A stretch of DNA of 64,000 bases from contig JAHBMJ010005857.1 of NCBI GenBank assembly GCA_018398765.1, forward strand, positions 72,740-136,739, read 5' to 3'. The notes below the pieces were generated by a model. That model did not search any database. It was not told the origin of the DNA and worked only from the letters and a program-made list of their open reading frames with translations. Source of the DNA: Chromera velia (Eukaryota; Sar; Chromeraceae). Position numbers and translations under genes: made by a program. Positions 10,302-22,800 of the stretch are shown here, piece by piece; position 1 is the first letter of the stretch; each line of letters begins with the position of its first letter.

Positions 10302-13300
10302 CTTACACACTTTTGAATGTTTTCTGTCATCCCAGTTCTTGTCTGTATTTCTCTCCCGTCTTTTTGTTAATCCATGCCACCAAAGTGACTGACTGACAGA
10401 AAGACTGACAGAGAAAGAAAAATGGGTGGACTGCACAGGCAGGACAGACACAACGAACGATCGGATTGACAGATTGCATATTTGAGTCCGCGAGGAGAAG
10501 TGAAAGACGGGAACAACAGACAGACTGTACGTGAAGAATCGTGTACCCCTCCGTCTCGGTCTGCCTCGCTGTCCCACACACAGCTATGCTCAAAAGGGCC
10601 GAGAAACAAAGAAATGCGGGCAGGCAGGAAGGCAGAGAATCCTCTTCTCTCCCCTTCTTTGCTCGTTAGGAAGAAAGGGAGGGACAGAGGGAGGGAGGGA
10701 ACAATAATAAAGGAAGGGAAGGAACATTCAAACATGAGAAGAGAAGAATCAGCCGACCGACAGAAAGATAGTATGATGGAGTGAGGCAGCAAACTAACCA
10801 ACTTCCTTCAGAGACACACCCCCTGCAGCCAGCCAGCCAGCCAGCCAATCAACCAGCCAGCACGCCTGAAACTTTCTTTGTTGAAGCGAAAGGTGAGGAT
10901 CGAGACCTTCTATTAATACAGAGAGAGGGGGGGGGGGTCTGGGGGGAGAACATTGACTGACTATTTGATTATTCTCCCTTCTGTCCTCTGTCTCTCCCTG
11001 AAAAAAGAAAGATGAAAGAAATGGAAAGCCGACCTTGGAGGGCCCTTCTCTGGTGCTGCAGAGGAAGGCAGGCAGGCAGGCGGGCGGGCAAACACTTCGT
11101 CATGCATCTGCGTCTCTTTTTCGCGTCGTGTGTGTGTTTCCGTGTGTGTGTCTGTGTGTCTGTGTGAAAAAGAAACAGAAAAGAAAGAGAGGAAGAATGA
11201 TGGTGAGAATGCAGCAGAGGTGAAAGAGGTGTTGAAGGGGAGTACGAACAAACAAAAGTGCTAGAAAGAAGTTGCGGTGTTCCTCTATCTATTCCTTTCC
11301 TGTTTGTTTCTCTGTCAATGTCTGTCAGTCTCTCACACTCAAGACACGCTCGCACACAAGTCCGCTCCCATGCATCATTCAACTGAATGTTTTTCCCCCT
11401 TTTGTCTTAGTGCGCCTGCATAAATTCCATTGTTCGGTCCGTCGGTGGGTTAGAATGACATCAGTCAGTGGCGACAAAAGCCGCACAACAGAATGCAATA
11501 TGCTTCACTACATGCAGTCCGACCGGTTCATTTGAAAACCGGCAGGGTGGATGCAAAGGGAGGGAACATGCTGATCGAGTGCATTAATGGAGAAATCAAT
11601 TCATTCATTCAATTCAACAGGTGTCCAAATAAATGTGGCAGGGGGAAGGTTAGTGAGAATGTGAGAAACAGCAAGGGACGAGACAAAGAGACTGAAATGT
11701 TAGTTGAGAAGGACCCGATTTTTCTCTCCTTTTGTTTTCTGTGCTCTTCTCTTCTAGTCCCGATTTTTCTTCTGGACGGTTCCTTCCCCCCCTTCAAAGG
11801 CGCTTTCTTTCTTTCGTCCTTCCTTCCTTCCTCCCTCTTTCATCCTTGCCTGAGGAGGACTGCATGATCGATCGGTTGATTCGGCGAGGAGAGAAAGAAG
11901 GAAAAAGAGAGAGAAAGACAGAGAAAGAAAGCGAGCTGCCGATTGGTTGGCATGCAGATCTTTTCGCGCAGTTTTCTTTTCTCCTTTCTCCTCCCCTTTC
12001 TCTCTGCGTTCCTTTTCTTTCCTCCTTCCTTCCTTCCTTCCTTCCTTCTTTCCTGCTAATCTTCTTCATCGTTTCAGCCCTTTTTTTCCTGCTATTTTCT
12101 TCTCTGTTCATTTTTTCCTTTCTTGATTTCTTTCTTCGTTTTATTTCTTCAATTCATCCCGTCTTTCTTTTTCCTTGTCTTTCTTCCCGGTTCAAAGGTT
12201 AAGAGAAAAAGACGTATTTTCAAATGTTACCGAATACGAATGCATCGGTTCCTTTCTCTCTTTCTTCTGCTTCTTCTCTTTCACTTTCTGTCTTTCTCAA
12301 AGGTTACTGAGCAAAATCGAGAAGGAAGCCGGAAATGAAACAACAATTGCGGTTTTTTATTTTTCTGCGATATCGCTTTTTTGTTGACTATTCTTGATCA
12401 CATTGCTTGGTCGTCGTGTTGTCAGAAGGTCTGGGTATTGCTGACTGTTTTTGGGAAGAAGGAAGGGAGGAAGGAACGGAGGAAGGAAGGGAGGGAGGGA
12501 AGGGAGGGAGGAAGGAAGGGAGGCAGGAAGGAAGGAAGGAAGGGAGGAAGGAAGGAAGGAAGGAAGGAAGGAAAAACTTTGAAATCCTCCAATGAACGTT
12601 GGAATGCTTTGATGTCGATCGAGGGCCTGCATGTGCATCCATGTGGATTGATTTCGATATCAGTCAGGCCTTCCACCACCCCCCAGCCCTTTTTCCCCTG
12701 TGCCTTCCTGCCTGTGGAGCAGCCAGGCGGATTCTCAGAGAGAGAAAGAGAGAGTCAGGAGAGAAATGAAATGAGGCTTGGCTCTGGCCATGTAGGCGCG
12801 GCTGCGATCCCTGGTTCAAAGCGAAGCGGAAGGCAAAGTGACAGCATAGACAAGACATGCATACATACAGACTGAGAGTTCAAGCAAGGATTTCACTTTT
12901 TTCGGAGAGGTTGTTCTTTCTTTTCTTCTTCCGTGATGCTGCACACATGCCTTCACTGACGGATGGGATGCATGCAACCGATCACGAGTGGATGAGCAGA
13001 AAATCACCGCAAAGTGCGATCGATCATTTTGGCTATTTTGTTCATTTCATACAGACAGAAGCGACAGTTCGTTGAGTATGCAGACGCCGTTTCATTCCCG
13101 CTTTGTTTTTTTAAAGTGTCCCCTTTTTGCTATCCGCACAAGAATCGTAGTTCTTCTGTGTTGTCGCGCTGCGTCTGCTGTCCCGCGACGATTCTTCAAT
13201 CAAAGTCCCATTTTTTTTTCGTCAGTCAAAGGAGTCCACTGGCAGGCAGTCTGTGGACTGTCGTGTTCTCCCCTGTTTTTTCCTTTTCGCTTTCGTCCCT

Positions 13301-13953
13301 TTTTTCCTTTTTTCCTTTTTTCCTTTCTTTTTTTGTCGGCTTTTCTGCTGTCTGTCTGCCTGCCTGCCTGTTTGCCTGCTGGATTTGTTGGGGACTTCCT
13401 TTCTTTTTTTTGGTGCTGTGTGTGTGGAATGTGATTTGATGCCCAATGGTTAGTAGAGAGAGGGACCAGTTCGGACTCGGATGTATGCAAGCAGTGGAAA
13501 GAGAGAGAGAGAGAGAGTCGAGTGGTCATCCGAGCGATCGATCATATTCAGATTGTAAGATCGAGAGTATTGATTTTTTGTATTTGTCAACGTGCAGCGG
13601 CAGCGGGTGTCCTTTTCTTTGTTCAGCCGAAATGCAAATAAATTCTCTTTCTCTTTCTCTTACTGTTCGTCAAAGCACGGAAGCAAAGGAATAGAGGCAG
13701 AGAGGACATGAAAAGACCCGCACTCAGCCAGAGAAAACAATCAAGTGATCAATCGAACGAAGGTAGTACGTGATTTTGAGAATAAGAAAGGGAACGAGAA
13801 AGGTTCAGTTTTTTTCGTTTCCTCAGGATCAGTTGTCAAGTGAGTTTTGTCGATGCCTTGGTCACTTGTTTGCTGTTTTCTTTCTTTTGTCCGTGTCTGT
13901 GTTCATTTGTTTGGCTTCTCTCTCTCTCTTTCTCTCCTTTGTGTGTGGGGGGG
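9579..13953. other. Gene-poor stretch rich in microsatellites
   Basis: I find no exon I can support. It contains CT/GT runs (9838-9907), GT/GA runs (10249-10300), a (GGCA)n stretch (11067-11090), CTTCC runs (11815-11835, 12020-12050) and a GGAA/GGGA array (12455-12572). Long frames here are low-complexity shadows of these repeats. Confidence 0.7.
12455..12572. repeat. GGAA/GGGA purine array
   Basis: About 118 bases of near-perfect GGAA and GGGA tetranucleotides on the plus strand, with CTTCC on the other. Confidence 0.9.
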
Positions 13954-14228
13954 NNNNNNNNNNNNNNNNNNNNNNNNNNNNNNNNNNNNNNNNNNNNNNN
14001 NNNNNNNNNNNNNNNNNNNNNNNNNNNNNNNNNNNNNNNNNNNNNNNNNNNNNNNNNNNNNNNNNNNNNNNNNNNNNNNNNNNNNNNNNNNNNNNNNNNN
14101 NNNNNNNNNNNNNNNNNNNNNNNNNNNNNNNNNNNNNNNNNNNNNNNNNNNNNNNNNNNNNNNNNNNNNNNNNNNNNNNNNNNNNNNNNNNNNNNNNNNN
14201 NNNNNNNNNNNNNNNNNNNNNNNNNNNN
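13954..14228. other. Assembly gap (275 N) between poly-G runs
   Basis: Unknown bases, with G7 on the left and G12 on the right. Length is that of the N run only. Confidence 0.98.
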
Positions 14229-14823
14229 GGGGGGGGGGGGATTGGAAGCCGGTTAGTCAATTTGGAAGGCGGGGTCATAGAAGAGAAGGGAAATGGAGGC
14301 GGGCAAAGGTTGGTCGATAATGTCTTTCATTCCTTCCTTCCTTCCTTTGCTGTCTCTAGCTGTCTCCTTCCCCGACCGTTTCTTTCTGAAGGAATTTCTC
14401 CCTGGATACGTACAGTCATGCGTATGGGATTTGGCGGAGGGGAGAAATGGGGGGAAGACAGGTAACATTTGTGAGAAACGTCCTTCAGTGGACGTTCACA
14501 GGAGCTCCATCTCTTTAAAAACCGAGTCAAACACGCTGATCCCTTTCTAACAATGGTCATGGAAGCAAAGCAAAAGTCTCTGTCGCGTATTTACAAAGCA
14601 ATAGAGAGAGGCAGAAAACATCATTTCTTAGCTGAGCATTTCCAGGGATTTGAGCAAGCCGGGAGCTGCCGGTTATACTTCTTCATTCTTAGTGACAGCT
14701 CACTGACGGGTCTTTTCAAATAGTTCAATAATATTTGATACACACTCATTAGGTATAATTAAAGAGCTAAATAGACAAATGCAGATTTAGCTGCAGACGA
14801 GTCTGAAATACTAGGCGTGATCT

Positions 14824-14880
14824 TTAGTTAGTTTAGTTCTTTAGTTAGTTCACGTTTTCCCATAAAACTAAACTAACTAA
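14824..14880. repeat. TTAGTTAGTTTAGTT hairpin
   Basis: Perfect 15-base arms (14824-14838 and 14866-14880) around a 27-base loop, followed by more TAGTTTAGTTAG copies up to about 14936. Probably a small foldback repeat in the AT-rich zone 14560-15030. I see no gene there. Confidence 0.7.
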
Positions 14881-15090
14881 CTAAATTATGAACTAAACTA
14901 ATTATACGTGGTCTTTAGTTTAGTTAGTTTAGTTTGATGTATTAAACTGTAAAAGGTTTGATCACTCATTGTCTATGTATGTTAGCATTGTATGAGTTGG
15001 TCTGAGTTTGAGTTAAGGAGCGCCCGTCAGAGGCGTCTTCTTTGCACTAGTCTTTGCGTAGGAGGCTCTAAGTCGTTTTCTATCTGAATA

Positions 15091-15116
15091 GCAGCACCGG
15101 GAGGACCCGGTGCTGC
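15091..15116. repeat. GC-rich hairpin
   Basis: Arms GCAGCACCGGG and CCCGGTGCTGC (11 of 11 pairs) around a four-base AGGA loop. It stands in otherwise AT-rich DNA with no gene beside it. It could be a structured RNA stem or part of a repeat. Confidence 0.75.
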
Positions 15117-15843
15117 GTGTGAAGATCGAGAGGCACGGACTTTTATACTAGGTTTAGGGGCTGCAGCCCGAAGACGTCGCCGACGGGTTGGAGAAATGTG
15201 ATCTCCTTGTGCCTCCTGATCAGCCAATATGCAGCAGATATCGGCAAGCTCAACATTACTTTATTAATTTGAAGCCTTATGAAGCCTTTATGTACCTTTA
15301 CATTAAGTGATGTGAATATAAAAGAAAAAAAATAGTACACAGTCTTAAAGCAGGAAAAGGGAGTGAGAAAAAAAAATTAGATAAAATCAGATGTCGCCGG
15401 GATAAGGGGTGACTGAGAGGTTTGCCTCTGGCGTCTTCTAAATATCCCGTCGCCGTACATCTGACAAAATAACAGGAGCGGCTTACAGGCTGGCAGCGCA
15501 CAGATCGAGAGAAAATATGAATATACAATTAAATAAAAGTATGCTCGGCATTGCTCGGCATTCAATGAGTTGACTCAAATCAGGAAAGATGTACGCAGAA
15601 CAGACGTACACAAAAGAAAGACAATTGCTAGAAGCTATAGGGTTGACAGACTCCTCTGTATGAAATAGAAGCAAAGCTATATCAATTTGTCTAGCAGCCA
15701 CAGATCCCCAAATCTCTCAGTTTCCCAGCCATATATCCTGAATTCCCTTCTACATCCTTCTATACCACTCCTACATCCTCCTGTGTACCGGCCATTGGCT
15801 CAGTACCATTGCTTATGTCCAGCTTAATTTTAATATTTGCAAA

Positions 15844-18802
15844 ATGAAATCTCGTCGATTGAATGGACTCCTCCTCAAGGTTATCAGGCAGCTAAACTTA
15901 ACAGCAAGACGTGTCAGAGCTTTTTTCGTTCGGAAACTGATAAAATGTGCGGTTCTGATCACACCCTTCTTAGTTTTTGCGATGGCTGTTAAAATTTGCT
16001 TTCTCTTAGTCCTCTATGCCCTTGGAGTCTGGAGAAGCATCACTTCCGAGCGTGAAGAGGCGGAAGAGCCCGTCCCTCCTGTCGAGATCTATGCAGTGAC
16101 TTCTTTCTATGACTACGGGCTCTCAGCCGAAGAAGTGAGAACCCACAAACAACGGTTGTCTGAATTTCTGGTCACTCTGTACCCATCTGTCAAGGTGGTT
16201 GTTTACATGACAGCGAAATACGTCGACCTGATCAGATCGGTCAGGGACGTCACAAAGATGCGGGTAGGGGAGGTATTGGAATAGGGAGCCATGTCCGAGC
16301 ACAGATTAACATTTGAAAGGGGAGGTGTTGGAATGGGGAGCCATGTCCGAGCACAGATTGGCATTTAAAAGGGGAGGTGTTGGAATGGGGAGCCATGTCC
16401 GAGCACAGATTGGCATTTGAAAGGGGAGGTGTTGGAATGGGGAGCCATGTCCGAACACAGATTAGCATTTGAAAGGGGAAGTATTGGAATGGAGACTCTG
16501 AGCCATGTCCGAGCACAGATTGGTATTTGAAAGGGGAGGTGTTGGAATGGGGAGCTATGTCTAAGCACAGATTGGTATTTGAAAGGGGAGGTGTTGGAAT
16601 AGGAAGCCATGTCCGAGCACAGATTGGCATTTGAAAGGGGAGGTGTTGGAATAGGAAGCCATGTCCGAGCACAGATTGGCATTTAAAAGGGGAGGTGTTG
16701 GAATGGAGAGCTATGTCCAAGTACAGATTGGTATTTGAAAGGGGAGGTGTTGGAATGGGGAGCCATGTCCGAGCACAGATTGGCATTTGAAAGGGGAGGT
16801 ATTGGAATGGGGAGCCATGTCCGAGCACAGATTGGCATTTGAAAGGGGAGGTGTTGGAATGGGGAGCCATGTCCGAGCACAGATTGGCATTTGAAAGGGG
16901 AGGTGTTGGAATGGGAAGCCATGTCCGAGCACAGATTGGCATTTGAAAGGGGAGGTGTTGGAATGGGGAGCCATGTCCGAGCACAGATTGGCATTTGAAA
17001 GGGGAGGTATTGGAATGGAGAGCCATGGCCGAGCACAGATTGGCATTTGAAAGGGGAAGTGTTGGAATGGGGAGCCATGTCCGAGCACAGATTGGCATTT
17101 GAAAGGGGAGGTGTTGGAATGGGGAGCCATGTCCGAGCACAGATTAGCATTTGAAAGGGGAGGTGTTGGAATGGGGAGCCATGTCCGAGCACAGATTGGC
17201 ATTTGAAAGGGAAGGTATTGGAATGAGGAGCTATGTCTAAGCACAGATTAGTATTTGAAAGGGGAGGTGTTAGAATGGGGAGCCATGTCCGAGCACAGAT
17301 TGGCATTTGAAAGGGGAGGTGTTGGAATGGGAAGCCATGTCCGAGCACAGATTGGCATTTGAAAGGGGAGGTGTTGGAATGGGGAGCCATGTCCGAGCAC
17401 AGATTGGCGTTTGAAAGAATGGAGAAGGAGTCATGACGAAGAGAAAGGCCCGGAGACGAGAAACCAAAACCTGCCGAGGCTTATGCTGCCAGGGCGCTTA
17501 TGCACGAGCGCCTCCCATTCGAGTGCAACGATTTGTTCAATGGGTGGGATGAACATTACTGTTTTTGGATGGATTTGGAAGTTTTTGCCGAGTTCACTCT
17601 CGGCTCCAATGTCCTTAGCCTCCGAACAGTCGAACAGGTGCTTTGGCCCTGTTATCCGGTCCCCACACCGGGCGTGTGGTAATGGTACTAGAAAGCGATT
17701 TCATTCCTGCAACTGCGATTGAGTAGAACTTTGACTGCGGCCCGATACAGAATGCCATGGTATCAGGGGGGTTTTTAAGTAGGAGGGTGAGCTCTGCGTT
17801 AGGGTGGTGGGCTTCCAAGTGGTAGTCTCTGTTTGAAAGGTTCATTGAGGCTGGGTACATCGCACAGTCAGTTGACCATTATGTGAATGCCCTCGTGATA
17901 GACACCATGGAGCACATCTTCTTGTTGGAGGGCCCCTCCTACACAACTCCAGAGTCTGTTCCGAATTCCTGGGAAGTGGCTCAGTGCGTGTGCGAACCGC
18001 TGTCTCTCGTTTATCAATACTTGAGAGACCCTGACATGTGGCTGGACGGGTGCGATCTGACGCATGCAGCCGTGAGAATAGTTGAGTTCCTAGGGTGTCA
18101 TAAGAGCATGCTTCCGGGGTTAAGGGGGGACGTTGCATTCGCGTTTTTACTGACAACAGTAGACCCTGGGTACATCGAGGGCCTCCTTGTGCTTGGCAAT
18201 TCGATCCATCTGAGTCTTTCTAGCACAGGGTCCCTCCCGTCGCTCCCTTCTTCCATTGCCCCACCGATGGTCTTGCTTAGCCTCATCGATCCCAAAGAGC
18301 TCTTTAGGGCAGCAGAGCTGAGGGAGGTACGATGGAGCATATACCATATTGCCAGATTCCCCCCCCTGGCAGGGTTCACAGAGAGTTGAAAGACCAATTT
18401 TCAAAACTTGCCCTCTGGTCTCTCACGAAATACAAATGAGTAGTTTACATAGATGTAGACACTCTGCTGTTGCGACCGCCCGTCGTCGATTTGATTGCAG
18501 TAGAGGGGAAGATTGCAGCAGTGCGTGAGTGGGCGCACTCGGGGTCGGGCTCCGAGGGCAGTTCGCAGAGCGTGACGGGGTTTCAAGAATATTTCAATAC
18601 AGGGGTCTTTTCAATCCCACCAAGTGAGAGGGAATTTTTGAGATTGAATTATCTCCGTTGGTCATTCCGTGACTACGATTTATCAATGGGTGAGCAGAAG
18701 ATGCTCAATGCAATTTACAGAGACAAAGAGAGGGGGTGGGAGGAGCTGGACTTCAGAAGCAATGGAGATATAGAGATGTTCGTGTATGACCATGAGGAGT
18801 AA
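15844..18802 (+). pseudogene. Decayed glycosyltransferase gene with GT8-like C-terminal domain
   Basis: Exon 1 (15844-16263) encodes a basic N-terminus, a membrane anchor at residues 35-61 and the start of a luminal domain. Intron 16264-17478 has GT-AG ends and keeps phase 0. Exon 2 continues with a Trp-Met-Asp-Leu-Glu stretch, then VVMVLESDF. The C-terminal half reads like family-8 (glycogenin-type) transferases: AFAFLLTTVDPGYIEGLLVLG, FSKLALWSLTKY, the DxD motif VVYIDVDTLLLRP, FNTGV, and QKMLN. It is broken by a frameshift near 17640-17670, TAG at 17724 and 17823, a frameshift in the C8 run at 18359-18366, and TGA at 18437 where the family usually has a charged residue. The stops fit C-to-T changes of CAG or CGA. 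Sequencing error could explain the frameshifts but hardly the three stops. Confidence 0.75.
16264..17415. repeat. 52-bp minisatellite, about 22 copies
   Basis: Unit reads GGAGGTGTTGGAATGGGGAG, CCATGTCCGAGCACAGATTG, GCATTTGAAAGG in three consecutive pieces, head to tail. Units differ by few substitutions; one near 16480-16508 has a 6-base insertion. Because 52 is not a multiple of three, the minus strand stays open in a long false reading frame. The array starts at the intron donor of the glycosyltransferase pseudogene and nearly fills the intron. Confidence 0.95.
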
Positions 18803-19830
18803 AAAAGAAGATGGCCGAGTTTGCAAGTCATTCATTTTACACTTGAAAAACCCTTTGCTTCCTCTTTTGCAGCACGAATGCCAGTGGTTGCAGCCGGTCA
18901 TTGTCACAACACAGATTTGTTCAAACTCTGGGACTCCTTTCGCTATGGCGAGACACCAACGTGGCTAGACGGCACGTGAAAACAAAATCAAAAAATTAAC
19001 AGTAAGAAAAAACTGAAAGAAAGGGCCTCTTTGCCTGTTTTGGTTTCTACATTTCATAATTCATGCGTCTAGACCTTTCTGTGTGGTAATTTCTGTTAAT
19101 GTACGTTCGATCCCTCTGGCTATGACTCAGCCTGTGAGTCTGCGACTATGATGCGCCATCGTTAACCAAATCCAGAGTTAGTTTGATGTTTTTAACCTTA
19201 AGCAAGGACTCGAATATCCAAATTTCCTAGCAAATTTCTAAACGTTTACAATTTTTTTGAAAATAATATATAGAATAACTTTTCATAAAGCCTAAAAACG
19301 TCTAGGGGTATCACAGCAAAAAAAAAAAATTAAAGCCAATTCTGGTTTACTTTTTTTTTTTACCGATGATGACATATCATGATATTAAGCGACAAACAAC
19401 TGTTGTTCACGTGTTGCATACTAACTGTTGTTTGGGTGTTGCACAACTGTTGCTTAGCTGTTGCAAGGAAAAAAAAAGAAAAAAATAATTAAAACCAATT
19501 CTGGTTTAGTTTTTTTTTTATTTCTTTTTATTGTGATCTAGGTTGTGATACGCCTACTACTACTCTAGAAAAACGTAGTCAACATATTTAGTTTAGCATA
19601 CTGATGATGCGGTGACTTAACCCGTCAGTTATCGTGTCCCAATGACAAATACCAGTTTAGCTTAGACTAGCATAGACTCCTGCACTTCATAAATAAATTT
19701 TCAATAAAACAAAAGTTTTTATTTTTTTTTAATTTATCAACAAAAAAACATATAGTTTTCAATGTATTTTATACTTTGTGCAAGTTACGGTACAACACTC
19801 TTGTAACACTAAGACTTTGAATAACAATAA
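18803..19830. other. AT-rich intergenic DNA with TGTTGC-rich repeat
   Basis: No gene seen. 19332-19352 and 19488-19510 are near-identical copies of ATTAAARCCAATTCTGGTTTA in direct order, flanking an array of AACTGTTGTT and GTGTTGCA words (19395-19470). The same words occur at 50490-50540 inside a second element, so this is probably a non-autonomous dispersed repeat. Confidence 0.55.
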
Positions 19831-19831
19831 C

Positions 19832-22800
19832 AATTATATAGGGGTCTAGATACAAGGGGGGGGTGGCGTAGTATATAGAGACGTGCCGAGGGGCTATGCC
19901 TTAAGAGCGTTGTATATAAAGGCGTTTTGCCTAAGAGGCAACCCCCCTAGGGTGTTGTGTTGTATATATAAGGTCTTAGACAGGCTACACCTCTTCATTA
20001 TCCTTCATTGACAAAAAATTGAGCTAAACTCACGAATATGTATCAGCCTATACCCTTTAATATGAATGAATGAATGAAGTTGGCTTTGCTAGAGTGGAGC
20101 CATGCTCCCAGCAGCCCATGTTCATGCAAGAGATCGTCAATCACTCAACTCTAAAGATAAGGCTAAGCGCGAGATCCCCTGAAGTGCTCGCTTGGTGAGC
20201 TTACGAGCAGCATGCGCGTTGGAGATGGCAATATAAGACTCAAACAGAAGAAGAAAAGGTCGCGTTCACACAGAGACAGGCGTGCATAGTGAGTAACAAA
20301 GATCGCAAACGGCTCTGTATGCTTCATACGGATCGACTTGTAAAGCCAAAAGCAGCATCTTCCTCGCTTCTGTTTCGACTGCCTCCAATCCCTCAATTCC
20401 TTCTCTCTGAATCCTTTGCTTCACTTTCTTTCCCTCTACCACTTTGTTTAGTTTATTTCTTGCTTCTACCCAATTGGAGTATACTGAAAGCTGGTGCCAG
20501 AGATCATCAATTTTTCTTCCATTTGAACAACCCTCTGCCAGACAAAACACCTCTCCCGGAGAGTTGGCCCCCCCCGTCAGACCCTTCCGATTTAGTGTCA
20601 ATGCCCTTAGGAGTGGCTCAAATCTTCTCACATAAGGCACTTCTCGGCAGACAGGACATCCGTACCTTGGGGCCATTCTTTGAAGACAAAAAAAATAGAG
20701 AAGAACGTAAAAAAGACAGAAGAGCTCTCTGTAGTCCTGATAAAGAGGCAGACAGGGGGAAGTTGCCCCTTTCTTCCCTGTCTCCCCTTTTCATGCATTC
20801 CATTCCCCAGGCATCCTTAATTTTGGCAGAAACAAACAAATTCCCCTTCGGGGCCCGTCTTTCTGAGCTCCAGACAGGGAGAGACGTCAAAAAGTCAAGG
20901 CCTGCCCATCTGAACAGACCATTGACGGCTCGTCTTTGCTTCTGCCCCGCTGGTCCCTTCCATGAATTCAAAAGAGCCTGAGAAATATGGAGATGCGAAC
21001 GGCTAAGTGCAATCCAGAATGAAGCAAAACGAGCACACAAGAGCGCGCGAGCAGACATTAAATTAACAGACAAAAGAGAGAGTACACGCAAACTCCTGAC
21101 CGGAAGTCGGGCCGCCCATCAAACAAACCGGAGCCGTAAGTTATCAATCGCCTCCCAGTCTCCCTGTTTTATCGGAAAGCACTCTAGGCTATAGAGTACC
21201 ACTGGCTCCCAGCACGCCTTCAGCAACTGCATCTTTCCCCCGAGAGGCAACCCAGACAGACTCGCAGCCAGACCAATCACCGCCCCCATTGCACGCTCTG
21301 CACTGCGTAGGCGTGCTTCAATCGACCGAGTCAAATCCCCTCCCTCAAACAGAAGGCAACCCAAATATTTGTACTGATCACACCAGTCTACTTCCTTCCC
21401 TTGGTACAAAATCATGCCGTTACGGTCCTCGCAGTATTCACAAAGGCGCAGGACCTTGGTTTTCTTCAGATTGACATTCAACCCCCACTTTCCGCAATAC
21501 CTTAGAGGTTGAATTTTGCTTGGAGGTCGGCTGCTGAGTGTGCAAACAAGACAAGATCATCAGCGTAGCCTATACTTCCCAAACTGGCTCCAGCAAGGTG
21601 AACCCCCTCCGCTTCTTTTCCATCTCCCCGTTTTCCTTTCTGAATCTCATCATGCAGGTCATTAATGAATAATAGAAAAAGCGATGGGGACAACGTATCA
21701 CCTTGCTTAACCCCTGCCCCCTCCAGGAATAGAGCCGAGTCCCCATCGACTCTCGCTTTCATGCCTCTATACATTGATGCAATCATCAACAGATCTCTCT
21801 TCTTTATTCCCTCAGCCTGCAGCTTTGCTAGAAGCTTCAGTCGAGGGATGGAGTCAAACGCCTTTGAGAAGTCGACAAATCCGCCCAGGAGCCCCTTCTT
21901 GCCTCTTCTGCATTCTTGTACCAAGCCTACCACTGCTCCAATCCCCTCTCTTGTGCCTACCCCTTTCCTAAACCCGATCTGTCTGTCATCAAAACGAGCT
22001 TGCTGACGGATTCTATCATCCATAAGGAGACCAAAGAGCTTTGCAAGGGGGTTAACGATATGGACTAGACGCCAGTCATTCGGCTGTGGCGAAGGGGGAC
22101 CTTTCGGGACGGGTACGATTCTCAACAAATTCCAGTTATCAGGCCAACATGCATATGCATGCATTAAATTAAAGAAAACAAACAAAAGGAAGCGAGAGAT
22201 GGGAGAATGACAAAAGCAAAGGTCGAGTTGTTGAGAAGAGATGCCATCGAGCCCTGCCGCTTTCTTTCTATCCATTTCTTTCAGACGATTAGTCACCTGC
22301 TTATACGAGAAAATGAATTGCTTCGGGGGCTCTGGCTCCGGATCAGGCTCTGGCAATTCTTCGCCCTCCCCAAAAACCCGTGCCCAATGGTTTGAGAAGT
22401 CTCTTGCTCCTGGTCTCAGACCGTCTTTCGACAACTTTCTCCTTTCTTTCCAAAGGAAGAGGGGGTCATTAAGCAAATGTGTCTTCGCTTTTTCAGTTTC
22501 CGCTCTCTCAAATCTCTTCCTTTTCTGCCGGAAGATCTCTCTCCTTTTCTTCAAGATGTCTTCCACCCTTTCCTGCTTTAATTCTCTCTCCACCCTACTT
22601 GCACAGTCCTCAACTTCTTTTCTTACTTTCTTCAGGCATTCCTGCAGCTTTTTACATTCCTCATCCCACCACTCTTCCTTCTCTCTAAACAACGTTTTGA
22701 AGGTAGGAGGCTGTTGCTTCTCTGTTGCTTTCGCTATTACTTCCTTCACCGGCCCAACCAAAACCCGACACCAGGCTGTGGCCAAGGCTTTCACCTGGTC

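Noticed and set aside
16264-17415. CRISPR-like direct repeat array
   Set aside because: Units are contiguous with no unique spacers, and the genome is eukaryotic. It is a minisatellite.
16250-17467. Long minus-strand reading frames of about 300 and 235 residues over the 52-bp array
   Set aside because: The unit length is not a multiple of three and lacks stops in all minus frames, so long frames arise automatically. The array lies in an intron of the plus-strand pseudogene.
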